IMG/VR virus record: IMGVR_UViG_3300044972_002353 | Coordinates: 1-25,473 of that record | DNA: 25,473 nucleotides | Reading direction: 5' to 3' (one strand) | Source of the DNA: a virus | In this document: positions 7,419-14,200 of the stretch, one piece after another | Layout of the letters: every line of letters begins with the position of its first letter | How positions within the stretch are numbered: position 1 is the stretch's first letter | Made by a program: the position numbers and the translations under genes | The notes under the pieces: generated by a model | The model's input: the letters and a program-made list of their open reading frames with translations, nothing else | Database searches by the model: none | Told to the model about the DNA's origin: nothing

Positions 7419-7873
7419 TTTAGTTTGTCAATTTCCTGTCTGATATACTCTTTCATTCTGAACTCAAAGTCAAAAATTTTATCGCTAATGTGTTGTTTAA
7501 GACTGACAGAACCATAGCCGCTTGATTCTCTAATCATCATTTGATCAAGAACTGTAATACGCTTATTGTCTTCAACAATTTTCTGTACATACACGGGCAA
7601 GGGATACGTGTTACCCGCCGTGTTAATCATAAGTGAATTCTCATCATATGTGAGATACTGCGTCGTGGTACCCAGGGTAATAGCGCTATTTGTAGACTGA
7701 ATAGCGTAACTACCATTAGCGTAATTACCACCAGATGTAATGGCGCCGGTGGTAATAGTATAGTCAATATCCCATGTTTTTGCTGCAACGGGTTCTTCTT
7801 TTACAACCTCGGGCTTCGGCTTGGGATATAGCTCCTCAAGTTTTTGAGTGAGACTGTCGCTGATTGTATTCAT
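7394..7873 (-). CDS. Hypothetical protein, beta-rich centre and helical ends
   Basis: I do not recognise this 159-residue protein. The N-terminus (SLTQKLEELYPKPKPEVVKE) is helical and then Pro/Lys rich. Residues 33-95 are Thr/Ser/Gly/Asn rich and probably beta strands (TITTGAITSGG, NYANGSYAIQSTNSAITLG). The C-terminal 60 residues are charged helix. The beta part resembles small phage structural or fibre-like modules. The motif KLEELYP near the N-terminus recurs as KLNELYP in the product of 8113-8460. It lies between gp33 and gp59 in an otherwise replication/transcription block, so a virion role is not certain. Confidence 0.6.
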   Translation of the reverse strand: MNTISDSLTQKLEELYPKPKPEVVKEEPVAAKTWDIDYTITTGAITSGGNYANGSYAIQSTNSAITLGTTTQYLTYDENSLMINTAGNTYPLPVYVQKIVEDNKRITVLDQMMIRESSGYGSVSLKQHISDKIFDFEFRMKEYIRQEIDKLKCSPGTPT

Positions 7874-7874
7874 A

Positions 7875-8105
7875 TCACATGAATGAATCTAATGAATTGC
7901 TTTTGGGTAAGAGGTTTGATGACATTGCCTCTGCTTCAATCTTTGATTTTAAAGCAGGAGAAATAAGCTTGCCAATATCCAATGGATCGATCTGACGTTC
8001 CTCACAGAAATGAAGTACCGCCTCCATGTAGGTCATGTGTTCTTTAGTCACGAGACCTTCAATGATCAGAGCAAGGGATTGTTTAGTGAGGATGTTATCG
8101 AGCAT
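7875..8105 (-). CDS. 33: Late transcription coactivator gp33-like
   Basis: This small protein of 76 residues resembles gp33, which bridges RNA polymerase and the gp45 sliding clamp to switch on TATAAATA late promoters. The pattern 'EHMTYMEAVLHFCEERQID', followed by 'IGKLISPALKSKIEAEAMSS' and 'NLLPK', matches the gp33 family of T4-like phages. The C-terminus SLDSFM resembles the hydrophobic-acidic clamp-binding tails used by gp33, gp55 and gp43 (inference). Synteny is as in T4 (33, then 59, then 32), and the window holds five late promoters that would need it. Confidence 0.8.
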   Translation of the reverse strand: MLDNILTKQSLALIIEGLVTKEHMTYMEAVLHFCEERQIDPLDIGKLISPALKSKIEAEAMSSNLLPKSNSLDSFM

Positions 8106-8112
8106 GGTAGTA

Positions 8113-8460
8113 TTAGCGGTGAAGTTCTACGCGCTGAATACGGTAGTTAATAGTTTCTTCTGGAAGATTCATGTCCTTCATCAATTGGATTCGCTCAGGC
8201 GAATTATCGGATTGATAGTAGTACATGATGCCATAGACGAAAGCGCTGTTCTTGTATCGATTAAAATTGAGGAGCTTCTCAATCTGAGACTCAAAGGTCA
8301 TATCCGAATAGAACTTCGGCGTTAGATTCGTCTCACTCTTGGCTTCAAGAGGATACAATTCGTTTAGTTTTGATAGAATTGATTCTTTACTGCCGATGAT
8401 CACGGATGCCATTCGAGCAATGGCCATAACGTCGTGTGGTTGTGTTACTGGAGTATCCAT
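8113..8460 (-). CDS. Hypothetical protein in the gp33 neighbourhood
   Basis: This 115-residue protein is not one I recognise. It is soluble and mainly helical, with no signal or membrane segment. The N-terminus holds VMAIARMASVIIGSKESILS, followed by KLNELYP; the middle is aromatic rich (FNRYKNSAFVYGIMYYYQSD). The KLxELYP motif is shared with the gene at 7394-7873, on the other side of gp33, which could mark a common binding partner or a duplication. T4 has dsbA at the corresponding place, but I see no similarity to it. It starts 3 bases after the stop of the upstream gene. Confidence 0.6.
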   Translation of the reverse strand: MDTPVTQPHDVMAIARMASVIIGSKESILSKLNELYPLEAKSETNLTPKFYSDMTFESQIEKLLNFNRYKNSAFVYGIMYYYQSDNSPERIQLMKDMNLPEETINYRIQRVELHR

Positions 8461-8463
8461 AGT

Positions 8464-9711
8464 TTATAGTATTCTGAGGAGCACAATGTCATCATTGATG
8501 CGCCCATTTGGTTTTGCAATCTTTGTGGTAAGTTGAGTCCACGCCTTTTCAAGTTGTTTCTCCGTGCTTCCTACAGCAATAGGAATGAATTCATCAGGCT
8601 TACGGAGACGGATGCAGCGGGAGGCTACCTCATCATAGTTCTGGATTGTAGTACCCTTGACAATAAAACCACCTGTCACAGTGGCAACATAGTCAAACAG
8701 TATCCGCGTCTTTACGTTAAAGGCAAGTAGACGATAGGCTCCGACAATGCGAATCGGATTGATGGAGGTAATCTTAAACTCCTCGCTATGCTTAAGGTAC
8801 TGAAGCTTTGCAATCTGCTTTGTGGCAGCCGTGGGTTTCTTCTCACGTGGAGTCTTGGCAGCCTTGACGCTCGTCTTAAACATTGTGAGATCATCAATCA
8901 TTGTGGCCAGAGCATCAATGCGCATGAGCAGCTGCTTCTTGGTATAGAAGCCATAGGCCTCAGCAAGGTATTCGCTGGCGCCCGTGTGGGCATCAGTCAT
9001 TTCATTCAGCAACTTCTTAAGGTAGTCTTCCACAAAAGTGCATGCTGCAGCAGGAAGTTCATGCTGCTGCATCGTCTTATAGACTGGAATGACTCGTACC
9101 TCATTACCCGAGTCGCACCATTCGTCCATAAGCACATCAAGATCCATAATCATGGTCCTTGTGCATTTGGCTTTAAGGCGATCCATCGGAGAAATACCAG
9201 CCGGCTTTTCAGCAATAATAGTTTCCACTGCATCCCGGTGTTTTAGCTTTTTACCTTCAAAGATTGAAGTGGCAATTGCTTCTTTCACAAAAATGTCGCA
9301 GGGAATCTGAGATAATGCATCCCCACGAAGTGACTTGAGGTAGTCATTGATTCCAGGATGAAATGTTGGCATTCCTTTATTCATGCAGGTACAAAGAGTA
9401 CCTGTCGTCATACCAGGAGAATAATCTGGAGCAGCTTTCACTGCAGAAATATCTTCCTTTGTGTAATTATTGTTGACCATCCATTCTAGCACGGCTGGCT
9501 TGCTATCCTTTGCGGTGGAGTAATAGTTGTAGAAATTAAAGGACCGAGAATACTCCTTCCAGAATTGTTCAACTGGCCAGGTCTCCCAACCATCCCAAAT
9601 AGGTTCCTCACCTGTGTAGCGGGAGTCGACCGCAGCAATGCCATGGTTCGACTTGCGCCCCTTCTTGCGGTTCTTTGCCGCAGCAGATTTCAGAATGTGG
9701 TCGACAGACAT
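8464..9711 (-). CDS. Conserved phage protein of unknown function (415 aa)
   Basis: The start chosen is the ATG at 9711 (MSVDHILKSAAAKNRKKGRK), immediately downstream of the preceding gene; the longer frame would run through that gene. The N-terminus is basic. The centre has helices with a Cys pair (TGTLCTCMNKG) and a 'TRTMIMDLDVLMDEW' helix. Residues from about 290 have an Arg/Lys-rich linker (KTPREKKPTAATK), followed by a beta-rich domain that includes INPIRIVGAYRLLAFNVKTR and GFIVKGTTIQNYDEVASRCI. The last domain resembles a long conserved hypothetical protein of marine T4-like phages, as far as I recall. No enzymatic motif is evident. Nucleic-acid binding is plausible from the basic segments, but is only inference. 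Confidence 0.65.
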   Translation of the reverse strand: MSVDHILKSAAAKNRKKGRKSNHGIAAVDSRYTGEEPIWDGWETWPVEQFWKEYSRSFNFYNYYSTAKDSKPAVLEWMVNNNYTKEDISAVKAAPDYSPGMTTGTLCTCMNKGMPTFHPGINDYLKSLRGDALSQIPCDIFVKEAIATSIFEGKKLKHRDAVETIIAEKPAGISPMDRLKAKCTRTMIMDLDVLMDEWCDSGNEVRVIPVYKTMQQHELPAAACTFVEDYLKKLLNEMTDAHTGASEYLAEAYGFYTKKQLLMRIDALATMIDDLTMFKTSVKAAKTPREKKPTAATKQIAKLQYLKHSEEFKITSINPIRIVGAYRLLAFNVKTRILFDYVATVTGGFIVKGTTIQNYDEVASRCIRLRKPDEFIPIAVGSTEKQLEKAWTQLTTKIAKPNGRINDDIVLLRIL

Positions 9712-9712
9712 A

Positions 9713-9970
9713 TTAGAGGGTTTCAATAGAGGTAACTGAATCCACTCGGAACGAGCGCCAACCATCATTCTCAATGTCGTAGACTCGAACAGCATCTTCT
9801 GTCAGATTGAGTTTCTTCTCACCCTTGGGCATAAGGTTCCCGGGAATAATAGAAGCATCCAGAGTTCCACGAAGTGTCCTAGCCGTACCATCAACCTTAG
9901 TAAAGTTGATCAATACCAGCTTATTATTTTTCAGCGTATCCTTAATTTCAGCGTATGTGTATTTTTTCAT
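9713..9970 (-). CDS. SH3-barrel-like phage protein (DUF2693 type)
   Basis: This protein of 85 residues fits the small DUF2693-like family found in many phages. The shared pattern is an N-terminal helix, a strand 'LVLINFTKVDGTARTLRGTL', a 'LMPKGEKK' loop, and a C-terminal 'VRVYDIENDGWRSFRVDSVT' strand pair, as in proteins whose C-terminus reads V(W/Y)D...WRSFRVDSV. The function of the family is not known to me. It is first in its transcription unit: a TTTACA/TAATAT promoter lies 9 bp from the ATG. The ATG is followed by a Lys-rich start (MKKYTYAEIK). Confidence 0.8.
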   Translation of the reverse strand: MKKYTYAEIKDTLKNNKLVLINFTKVDGTARTLRGTLDASIIPGNLMPKGEKKLNLTEDAVRVYDIENDGWRSFRVDSVTSIETL

Positions 9971-9979
9971 TATGTAGAT

Positions 9980-10008
9980 ATATTAAAGTGAATTCAGTCA
10001 AATGTAAA
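9980..10008 (-). promoter_or_regulatory. Sigma70-like (early-type) promoter for the DUF2693 gene
   Basis: On the minus strand TTTACA (10008-10003), a 17-bp spacer and TAATAT (9985-9980) are followed after 9 bp by the ATG at 9970. The same layout occurs in the other cassettes in this window. The -35 box lies 6 bp from the foot of the large inverted repeat at 10014-10138. The predicted leader is about 3 nt. Confidence 0.65.
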
Positions 10009-10013
10009 CAACA

Positions 10014-10138
10014 AAAGCATCGTTTCAAAGGAGCCTACTCAAAGAAGATTCTTTATAAGAGATAAACCACCATAAGTGGTCGTAGTTGATCGATGATCTA
10101 CTTCTGAGTGAAAGTAAGCTCTTTTGAAACGATGCTTT
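10014..10138 (-). ncRNA. Large branched inverted-repeat structure (candidate structured RNA or unusual terminator)
   Basis: The arms 10014-10039 and 10113-10138 pair along 26 positions with one G-U and one A-C mismatch; the outer 16 bp are perfect. Inside lie a second short stem (10043-10047 with 10101-10105) and three hairpins: 10050-10060 (weak), 10066-10080 (ACCAC/GTGGT, 5-nt loop) and 10082-10101 (GTAG..CTAC). The result is cloverleaf-like and can form on either strand. On the minus strand it follows the transglycosylase gene, is followed by TTTTGTTGTTT, and stands just before an early-type promoter. Function is unknown. It could terminate transcription, act as an RNA in its own right, or form a DNA cruciform. 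Confidence 0.55.
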
Positions 10139-10151
10139 CAGAGGTTATTTA

Positions 10152-10589
10152 TTACTTTAGGTTTTTGTAGACCTTGGCCCAATAGGCTTCAAGGTTCTTT
10201 TGCTTGGTGTCGGACATTGGAGAAGCCACTCGGTGCCAAGAACCACCGCCACCGTTCCAGATGAAACCAAGCTCCTTTTCGGTGGCTTTACGGTTCATGG
10301 TTTTTTCGATGTGTTTTGCGTAAAAATTCAGAACCCCTTTGGCGACTTCACGAGAGGTGATTTCGTCAAACATGTCCGAGTGTCTGTAATTCTTACCCGT
10401 GATGCGGTTAAAGTCCTGGACCATCACCGCGTGAATCTGAAGGATTCCAAGCGCTTTACCACGGTCGCCGATGGCAGCCGCGTTACCGTTGCTTTCCGTC
10501 CGGACTAGAGCTTCCACCAGGCGGTCGATATTTTGAGCCGAAACGGTAGCAGTAAGAGCCAGGATTGCTAGGATATGTTTGACTTTCAT
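10152..10589 (-). CDS. Secreted lytic transglycosylase (SLT-type), possible endolysin
   Basis: The protein has 145 residues from the ATG at 10589. Residues 1-18 form a signal peptide (MKVKHILAILALTATVSAQ, likely cleavage after SA). The mature part has the transglycosylase signature: catalytic E32 in VRTESNGNAAAIGDRGKALG, then GILQIH, as in SLT proteins (ES.G...G..G.LQI). These enzymes cleave peptidoglycan to anhydromuramic products. It has its own early-type promoter rather than TATAAATA, and is followed by the large branched structure. Whether it serves lysis, superinfection control or host-wall remodelling is open. I favour a periplasmic enzyme with cleaved signal over a signal-arrest-release endolysin. 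Confidence 0.8.
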   Translation of the reverse strand: MKVKHILAILALTATVSAQNIDRLVEALVRTESNGNAAAIGDRGKALGILQIHAVMVQDFNRITGKNYRHSDMFDEITSREVAKGVLNFYAKHIEKTMNRKATEKELGFIWNGGGGSWHRVASPMSDTKQKNLEAYWAKVYKNLK

Positions 10590-10598
10590 TATGATACA

Positions 10599-10626
10599 AT
10601 CATACAATATCCAGCGCGAAAGTAAA
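10599..10626 (-). promoter_or_regulatory. Sigma70-like (early-type) promoter for the transglycosylase gene
   Basis: TTTACT (10626-10621), 16-bp spacer, TATGAT (10604-10599), then 9 bp to the ATG at 10589. Upstream is a conserved ACTTAG box (10646-10641) and the sequence ATTCTTTGTG directly before the -35 box. The -10 is part of a near-palindrome ATGATacaATCAT. Predicted leader is about 3 nt. Confidence 0.75.
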
Positions 10627-10657
10627 TCACAAAGAATTACCTAAGTTGTTGATATCC

Positions 10658-10933
10658 TTACATCGTCCAATAAAGTTCGCCGGAAGGGTCGCAGGAATGA
10701 GGAGTATCCACTGGAATCTTGACGATAGTACCTGTCATTAGATTTTTGACTTCCTTGTAATCCGTATGAGTCACATTCCGCTTAAGCATTTTCTGCTGGC
10801 GAGAAGAGAATTCCTTGTAACTGACGATCTGAGTGCTGCCTTTCGCATCGCCCTTTGGGACGACAATCGTGATGGCAATACCGTTGTTCTTGATGATTGG
10901 AGAATAAACTCCCTTGTAGGTGATGGCTTTCAT
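10658..10933 (-). CDS. Hypothetical small protein
   Basis: I do not recognise this 91-residue protein. It starts at the ATG at 10933 (MKAITYKGVYSPIIKNNGIA), directly behind an early-type promoter. It is soluble, beta-rich at first (GIAITIVVPKGDAKGSTQIV), then basic helix (SYKEFSSRQQKMLKRNVT), and ends LYWTM. Its stop codon is followed by the promoter cassette of the transglycosylase gene, so it may be a single-gene transcript. By position and promoter it is probably made early. Confidence 0.65.
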   Translation of the reverse strand: MKAITYKGVYSPIIKNNGIAITIVVPKGDAKGSTQIVSYKEFSSRQQKMLKRNVTHTDYKEVKNLMTGTIVKIPVDTPHSCDPSGELYWTM

Positions 10934-10942
10934 TATGATACA

Positions 10943-10970
10943 ATCATACAACACCCAGACTAAAAGTAAA
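10943..10970 (-). promoter_or_regulatory. Sigma70-like (early-type) promoter for the 91-residue protein
   Basis: TTTACT (10970-10965), 16-bp spacer, TATGAT (10948-10943), then 9 bp to the ATG at 10933. The ACTTAG box is at 10990-10985. From the cyclase stop codon at 11007 onward, the whole block closely matches the block after the DNA ligase stop codon at 23761 (TGAGTGTTGA, AATCACTTAG, TTTACTTT). Confidence 0.75.
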
Positions 10971-11006
10971 ACACTAAGAATGTCCTAAGTGATTGCTAAT
11001 CAACAC

Positions 11007-13046
11007 TCATTTTGAAGTAGCTCTAAAAACTCCATCCCAGGATGGTCCCGGATCCGCTTTTTCTAGGTCATCAATCCGTTCCAGCATCATGTCATAGTAA
11101 TCATTGAGGAAATCCATGTGAGCTTTTAAATCAACTCCTAATTCTTTTGCTTTTTTCCAATTGCGCTCCCGATAGTAAGTCATGAAACTGTCATGGGATT
11201 TGCTGTAGACGCGTGTGCCCTTTTCAAATACCGTGTAAATCTTCACACCTTCTTTCTTACCCTTTACCGCGATGCAATCTAGTTCCAGCGTGGGATACAC
11301 GTCCTTCACATATTCTTGGGTAATGGGACCAATTACAAATTTGACTCCGTAGGGCTTCGACTGACCTTCGAGACGAGAGGCAAGGTTCACCGAATCTCCG
11401 AGGCAGGTATAATCGAACCGTTGAGTCGAGCCCATATTACCCACAACAACGGTACCAGTGTTTACGCCAAGACCCATTCCGAATGCAGGAATACCTTCCT
11501 TCGTTACCTCATCATTGAATGCCTTCAGACTTCCCAGCATTGTGAGACCCGTTTCAACTGCGTGAAGAGCATGGTCCTTGTCGTCGAGTGGTGCGTTCCA
11601 GAAAGCCATCTGGGCATCACCAATGTACTTGTCCAGCGTCCCCTGACTATCTAGAATGGCCTGTGTCATTGCCGTCATGTACCGATTCATAATCTTTGTG
11701 AGACCCTGAACGTCCTTACCGTAATGTTCTGAGATTGCGGTAAATCCACGAACATCCGTAAACATAATGGAGAGCTCGCGCGACTCACCGCCCAACTGTA
11801 AGAGAGCAGGATTCTTTTGCAGTTTCTCAACCATGGCTGGCGATAGGTACGTTCCGAACTGTTTCTTGATCTGCTGCTTGAGTTTAAACTCCATGACGAA
11901 CCGCATGAAGATAGATCCGGACCAAGTAATGAAAGCAGCAATTGTTGGCCACGTATAATCTGCGAGATAGCCTTTATTAAAAAGGTCGACTCCTGCAAAG
12001 TAAGGACAGGTAAAAACTAGTATGACGATCATGCCACTTAACCAATATGGACCCCATACTGCAATACCGATTGCAATCAGGGCCATTCCAATTCCAATTG
12101 CAATCTCGTAAAGATCGAACTCTGCGGGGCGTTCAAGTCGGTTACCGTCAAGCAACATCTGAAGTGTTTGGAGGCTGAGCTCGTGTCCATAGGCAGTACC
12201 CAATGGAGTTGCAACGGTATTTGCAAGGCCCTCAGCCGTGAGAGCAATCACGACAATCTTATCCTTCACATACCAGATGTCATCGGTATATGGAATCGAT
12301 TTGAAGGTATATTTAAAGTTAATCCAGACACGGCCATTGCCATCTGTTTTAATTGGCGGAGTGCCCGGAACACGAATGGCAGACACGCCCGATTCAGTCA
12401 CCTTGACCTGAAAGCTGGGTTGATTGCCGAATACCCGGAGGATTTCCAGTGGCATTGTGGGATACTTTTCCTTTTCAATCTGAATCATGAGTGGTAATCT
12501 ACGCATCACGCCGTCAAGCTCCGGGGCGGTCAGGAGCATGCCCACGCCCGTGGAAGCCTCGCCAATTTCTTTTAAAGGTCCGATTGCAGCAGGGTAGTCA
12601 AATAACCAATCATCCGTGCTACCACCAATTGTTGCAACACCTCTTGGAATTGGAACGCCCTTACCCTTTAATGACGCCGATTGACCAGTAATTACAGGAG
12701 CCTGACTCAGCATCTCAACAAATTCTTTATCTCCACCCAAACGGTCGGGCTCAGCAAAAATAATAGGTAGCACAACACCGGTGGCTCCATATTCCATGGC
12801 TTTTTTAATTGCACTTGCAAGTTCTGTACGCTTCCAGGGCCATTGGCCGTTCTTTTCCAATGCCTTCTCATCAATCTCCACAATTACAATATTGTCCGAC
12901 ACGACCTTGTCCTGCTTTCGCTGGTAGTAATCAAGACCTTTGAGACGCATTACCTCAATGGGATATGGATTCGTGATACGGAGACTCACAGCAACCGTGA
13001 GAAGCATAAGACCAACAAGAAGGATTCTGAGTGTATGTTTGTTCAT
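11007..13046 (-). CDS. CHASE2-domain transmembrane adenylate cyclase (class III)
   Basis: This 679-residue protein has an N-terminal membrane helix (7-24), an extracytoplasmic CHASE2 sensor domain (about 25-305), three membrane helices (about 312-332, 334-352, 363-383), and a cytoplasmic class III cyclase domain (about 420-615). The active site looks complete: metal-binding D431 (FTDVRGFT) and D477 (KYIGDAQM), adenine-selecting K473, T547 in YTCLGD, and transition-state residues N554 and R558 (VNLASR). Thr at 547 is the class IIIb version, many of which respond to bicarbonate. It would make cAMP in the host in response to a periplasmic signal. It is last in the curli operon and overlaps the FecR-domain gene by 4 bp (ATGA). 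Confidence 0.9.
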   Translation of the reverse strand: MNKHTLRILLVGLMLLTVAVSLRITNPYPIEVMRLKGLDYYQRKQDKVVSDNIVIVEIDEKALEKNGQWPWKRTELASAIKKAMEYGATGVVLPIIFAEPDRLGGDKEFVEMLSQAPVITGQSASLKGKGVPIPRGVATIGGSTDDWLFDYPAAIGPLKEIGEASTGVGMLLTAPELDGVMRRLPLMIQIEKEKYPTMPLEILRVFGNQPSFQVKVTESGVSAIRVPGTPPIKTDGNGRVWINFKYTFKSIPYTDDIWYVKDKIVVIALTAEGLANTVATPLGTAYGHELSLQTLQMLLDGNRLERPAEFDLYEIAIGIGMALIAIGIAVWGPYWLSGMIVILVFTCPYFAGVDLFNKGYLADYTWPTIAAFITWSGSIFMRFVMEFKLKQQIKKQFGTYLSPAMVEKLQKNPALLQLGGESRELSIMFTDVRGFTAISEHYGKDVQGLTKIMNRYMTAMTQAILDSQGTLDKYIGDAQMAFWNAPLDDKDHALHAVETGLTMLGSLKAFNDEVTKEGIPAFGMGLGVNTGTVVVGNMGSTQRFDYTCLGDSVNLASRLEGQSKPYGVKFVIGPITQEYVKDVYPTLELDCIAVKGKKEGVKIYTVFEKGTRVYSKSHDSFMTYYRERNWKKAKELGVDLKAHMDFLNDYYDMMLERIDDLEKADPGPSWDGVFRATSK

Positions 13047-14197
13047 TTTTGAATGATGTTTACCTTGAGTTTGTCTCCGAAGTTGAGTGGGTATACCGTG
13101 GTTCCATTCGAGTCGGTAATCTTAAACGTTGCGCTCGTGTCCGCTTTTAATTTGTATTGAATGACTCCTTTGGATGTAGAGAGATTCATTATTGCGTTTG
13201 TGCCGTCGGTTGTAAACCCATTATTGACCGTTGCCGTAACAATCAAGGTGGGTGATATATTTGCCGGGGTTGCAACTGTGACCTCTGGATTTTTTAAAAT
13301 GACTTCTGCTACGGCCTGAAGTAGCTCGGGCTGCATTGCCTTTACGTCAATGATGGCGGTTTTAGTTTCTTCCACAGGCTTTTCTTCAGCCTTAACCTGA
13401 GTAGACGTACTAGGTTCAACCTGAGCAACCGCAGTAGCGGAATCACTCTTGCCGCTTGATTTTTTGTTTGGTTTATCATCGGCCGATTCGGATGTGTTTG
13501 CCTGTGTCTGCTTTTTGGCTTCCTTTACCGCACTTGTGACGGGTTTCGGAGTCTCAACAAGAATCAGGTTATTGATTTTGCTTTCATCTTGAAAGTTAAG
13601 TATGACGGGATTTGTAGGAGCGGACTGCATTGACGCAATAAAGGTCGCCTGATATGCCTGAGTCATAAGGACACTTCCTGCTACATTTGACACCTCGATA
13701 ACTCCTACGATTCCAGGAGTTGCGCTATATTCGGGCCGCGAAGGAAGTAGAATGATGAGACTCTTACCATCCTCAGAGACAGTCATCGAAAAGTCCGTAC
13801 CACGAACAGAAATCTTTGCGGTAGGAGTTTGGACCTTAATGTTTTCTTTGCTATTCTTAGCAATTATACCCGATGCATAACGAACGGTACCGAATGCAGT
13901 CTTCATTGAGACCTTACCCTTACCGCTCGCAGGATCATACACAAATTCATCGATCTTGAGCTTCGAGAACTCGGTGATCTGCATTACCGTATGATCCTCA
14001 AATTCAATGGATACCCGAGCCTTTAAGGTCTCGATGGTATCATCCTGCTCTATCTCCGTGCCAACCTTACCTTCCAACTTATCCTTACCACGAACAATCT
14101 GAGTGGGACCAGTAACCTCGGTCAGTTTTCCGACCGAGGCACCGGCTTCAGATATAAAAATAGCCGCAAACAAAAACAGTGCTGCGGCTATGCGCAT
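13043..14197 (-). CDS. FecR-domain periplasmic protein
   Basis: This 384-residue protein starts with a signal peptide (about 1-20, ending SEAGAS). Residues 22-150 form a FecR domain: VGKLTEVTGPTQIVRG, then a TIETLKARVSIEFEDHTVMQ segment, GTVRYASGIIAKNSKENIKV and TPTAKISVRGTDFSM, the family end motif. A Lys/Ser/Glu-rich linker (about 215-270) leads to a C-terminal beta domain of unknown type. FecR domains in other systems bind or sense ligands in the periplasm, and in bacterial genomes they often neighbour CHASE2 proteins. Here the two genes overlap by ATGA, suggesting a sensor partner for the cyclase. No FecI-type sigma gene is in the window. Confidence 0.85.
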   Translation of the reverse strand: MRIAAALFLFAAIFISEAGASVGKLTEVTGPTQIVRGKDKLEGKVGTEIEQDDTIETLKARVSIEFEDHTVMQITEFSKLKIDEFVYDPASGKGKVSMKTAFGTVRYASGIIAKNSKENIKVQTPTAKISVRGTDFSMTVSEDGKSLIILLPSRPEYSATPGIVGVIEVSNVAGSVLMTQAYQATFIASMQSAPTNPVILNFQDESKINNLILVETPKPVTSAVKEAKKQTQANTSESADDKPNKKSSGKSDSATAVAQVEPSTSTQVKAEEKPVEETKTAIIDVKAMQPELLQAVAEVILKNPEVTVATPANISPTLIVTATVNNGFTTDGTNAIMNLSTSKGVIQYKLKADTSATFKITDSNGTTVYPLNFGDKLKVNIIQK

Positions 14198-14200
14198 ACA

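Noticed and set aside
9712-9795. N-terminal extension of the 415-residue protein to 9795
   Set aside because: It lies entirely inside the upstream DUF2693-like gene; the ATG at 9711 gives a compact junction.
10014-10138. tRNA gene, because of the cloverleaf-like fold
   Set aside because: The closing stem is 26 bp, the arms do not have tRNA sizes, and there is no CCA end or T-loop sequence.
10014-10138. Insertion sequence with terminal inverted repeats
   Set aside because: The element is only 125 bp, has no coding sequence and no visible target-site duplication; a folded structure explains the repeats better.
10137-10165. Late promoter candidate on the minus strand (TAATAAATAA)
   Set aside because: It differs from TATAAATA, lies at the end of the transglycosylase gene, and has no start codon suitably placed behind it.
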